Shown: positions 62,724 through 64,000 of the stretch, in pieces | How the letters are laid out: the number at the start of each line of letters is the position of its first letter | Numbering within the stretch: the first letter of the stretch is position 1 | Program-made: the position numbers and the translations under genes | Source of the DNA: UBA10649 sp963755335 | GTDB lineage: Bacteria > Actinomycetota > Actinomycetes > S36-B12 | Length of the DNA: 64,000 nucleotides | Assembly (NCBI GenBank): GCA_963755335.1 | Contig: CAVWJW010000005.1 | Coordinates: 1-64,000, forward strand | Direction of reading: 5' to 3' | Notes under the pieces: generated by a model | Databases searched by the model: none | The model's input: only the letters and a program-made list of their open reading frames with translations | Told to the model about the DNA's origin: nothing

Positions 62724-63134
62724 ATGGCCAGCCCGGCTGACAGCGTCGCCTCTGCTGCCTACGCCACGTTCGCCCTGCTCCAGCCGATCCCGCTCGACGA
62801 GATCGCCGCCGCCGCCCCCGCGCGCGGGCTGCCGTTCGCCGCCACCACCACGCCGGACTGGTTCGCCGCCGCGGCGTCCGACGAGTCGAGCCTGCTCGAC
62901 ACGGCCCCCGAGCTCCTCGTGCTCGCGCCGGACATCGAGTCGCCCGAGGAGGTCGACGTCCGGGGCATCGACCTGATCCACGTATACGCGCCGGAGCTTC
63001 AGGACATCGACGAGGACGAGGAGCCGGAGGCTGACGAGGTCGCCGCCCCAGTAGCGCCGGCGAAGGCGCCGGAGAAGCCGCGAACGTCTACTCAGATCGG
63101 GCTGCTCAAGGAGCTGTCGAACCTCGACACCTAG
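62724..63134 (+). CDS. Hypothetical acidic protein
   Basis: 136 aa from ATG 62724 after AAGGAGCAG. An Ala-rich N-terminal helix, a central segment SSLLDTAPELLVLAPDIESP, an acidic stretch (DIDEDEEPEADEVAAP) and a C-terminal KPRTSTQIGLLKELSNLDT. Not recognised; conserved-looking C-terminal motif could be an interaction peptide. It is convergent with the valS-linked gene; the stops overlap. Confidence 0.6.
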   Translation: MASPADSVASAAYATFALLQPIPLDEIAAAAPARGLPFAATTTPDWFAAAASDESSLLDTAPELLVLAPDIESPEEVDVRGIDLIHVYAPELQDIDEDEEPEADEVAAPVAPAKAPEKPRTSTQIGLLKELSNLDT

Positions 63135-63337
63135 ATCGACGGGTCCGAGGGGTCGGCAGCGTCGTCGCCGGCAGCCTGCACACCGTGCTCGAGTTCGTAC
63201 GCCTCGGTGAGCAGCGCGCTGAGCGCCGCATTCGACCGTGCGCGAGCCGCCCGGGAGTGACGTCGGTAGCTGGCATACGCCAGCAGGGCCGTGCCCAGGA
63301 TCAGCACGACCAGCAGCGCGACGAGGAGCCCTCCCAC
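63131..63337 (-). CDS. Small single-TM protein downstream of valS
   Basis: 68 aa. One N-terminal TM helix (GGLLVALLVVLILGTALLAY) followed by a basic stop-transfer (RRHSRAARARSN) and a short acidic cytoplasmic tail. It lies 15 bases after the valS stop and is probably co-transcribed with it. Function unknown. Confidence 0.65.
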   Translation of the reverse strand: MGGLLVALLVVLILGTALLAYASYRRHSRAARARSNAALSALLTEAYELEHGVQAAGDDAADPSDPSI

Positions 63338-63352
63338 GCTGCGGGTATCGGC

Positions 63353-64000
63353 TCAGGTGCTGGGGCTCGCGACCTCAGCCAGGGTGACCTCGACCAGGAT
63401 CGGTCCCTCCGCCGCGATGATCGACAGCTCCTGGATGCGGCCAGCGGCCTGGAGGTCGCCTTCGACCGCGGAGAGCCGGTCGGCTGCGTCGGGGTTCGCG
63501 GTGATGACGGCGGATGCCACGTCGGCGCGCATCGACGCCTTCGCCTCGGACTTCGCCTTGCGCACGAGCGTCAGCACGGCTGCCACATCGTCGACCATCG
63601 CCGCGTCGGCATCGCCGGCCAGGGCGCGCAGCGCGTCGGCCTGTGGCCACTCGGCGCGGTGCACCGATCCGTCCTGCCACCACGACCAGACCTCCTCGGT
63701 CGTGAAGGGGAGGAAGGGCGCGAACAGCCGCAGCAGGGTGCTGAGTGCGGTGTCGAGCGTTGCCGTGGCCGAGGCCGCGGCCGCCTCGCCCTGGCCGCCG
63801 TAGGCGCGGTCCTTGACCAGCTCGACGTAGTCGTCGGTGAAGTTCCAGAAGAAGGTCTCGGCGAGCTCGAGCGCGCGGGCGTAGTTGTAGTCCTCGAAGG
63901 CGGCGGTGGCCTGCTCGACGGTGTCGGCCAGCCGGGCGAGGAGCGCGCGGTCGAGCGGATGCGTGATCGCCGCGTCGCCGTGCCGTCCCTGGTGCCCGAG
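63353..64000 (-). CDS. valS: Valyl-tRNA synthetase, C-terminal part (gene runs off the window)
   Basis: The minus-strand frame reads through the window end and includes EDYNYARALELAETFFWNFT, DDYVELVKDRAYGG, LLRLFAPFLPFTTEEVWSWW and HRAEWPQADALRALAG, the anticodon-binding domain of ValRS, then a C-terminal region (VVLTLVRKAKSEAK-like) ending at 63353. The catalytic core lies beyond 64000. valS commonly follows clpX in actinobacteria; here it is 31 kb away and on the opposite strand. Confidence 0.9.
   Translation of the reverse strand, partial: LGHQGRHGDAAITHPLDRALLARLADTVEQATAAFEDYNYARALELAETFFWNFTDDYVELVKDRAYGGQGEAAAASATATLDTALSTLLRLFAPFLPFTTEEVWSWWQDGSVHRAEWPQADALRALAGDADAAMVDDVAAVLTLVRKAKSEAKASMRADVASAVITANPDAADRLSAVEGDLQAAGRIQELSIIAAEGPILVEVTLAEVASPST

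Overview
This is a high-GC actinobacterial window. The evidence is the housekeeping set tig, clpP1-clpP2, clpX and the 3' part of valS, together with many GTG starts, a DtxR/IdeR-type iron box, a WhiG/FliA-type sigma factor and a tetR-MMPL pair. No rRNA, CRISPR array, phage gene or recognisable transposase was seen. I cannot name the genus. Fifteen frame breaks in otherwise well-conserved genes all resolve as single-base insertions, so the assembly is probably an unpolished draft and most broken genes are probably intact in the organism.

Region 1 (1-20.5 kb) mixes core and accessory genes: tRNA-Gly; a NUDIX hydrolase; a large lipoprotein; a glycosyltransferase / methyltransferase / prenyltransferase-like / methyltransferase cluster; an FTR1 iron permease with an upstream iron box; an L,D-transpeptidase; a phosphoribosyltransferase-hydrolase fusion; tRNA-Pro; trigger factor; a fatty acid desaturase; a divergent TetR/MMPL efflux pair with clear operators; a wHTH regulator; a multi-spanning membrane protein; an immunity-like protein; and clpP1P2.

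Region 2 (20.5-31.3 kb) separates clpP1P2 from clpX. It holds a copper P-type ATPase split in two by an apparent 3.3 kb inversion, small lipoproteins, an Ig-like surface protein, two toxin-antitoxin pairs (RES/MbcA-ParS type and HicAB) and decayed fragments.

Region 3 (31.3-37.7 kb) has clpX, an AbiEi/DUF559-like gene bracketed by two 61-bp palindromes, a GAF-LuxR regulator and a large membrane protein with degenerate GGDEF- and EAL-like regions.

Region 4 (37.7-62.6 kb) is a type IV pilus locus: an NlpC/P60 hydrolase, three minor-pilin-like proteins, pilO-pilN-pilM, two pilT-type ATPases, pilB, pilC, pilA and the prepilin peptidase pilD. It also contains unstudied genes: a divergent sigma-like protein, a DUF4388-like protein, several orphans, a true WhiG/FliA-type sigma factor and a CpaE/TadZ-like ATPase. 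A good FliA/WhiG-type promoter (TCAA-N16-GCCGATAA) precedes two orphan genes next to the sigma gene, suggesting a dedicated regulatory circuit for the pilus.

Region 5 (62.7-64 kb) has a small orphan, a one-TM protein and the 3' part of valS. Palindromic elements of fixed length (58 bp and 61 bp) recur after gene ends across the first 34 kb; their arms partly covary, so they behave like a structured repeat family.
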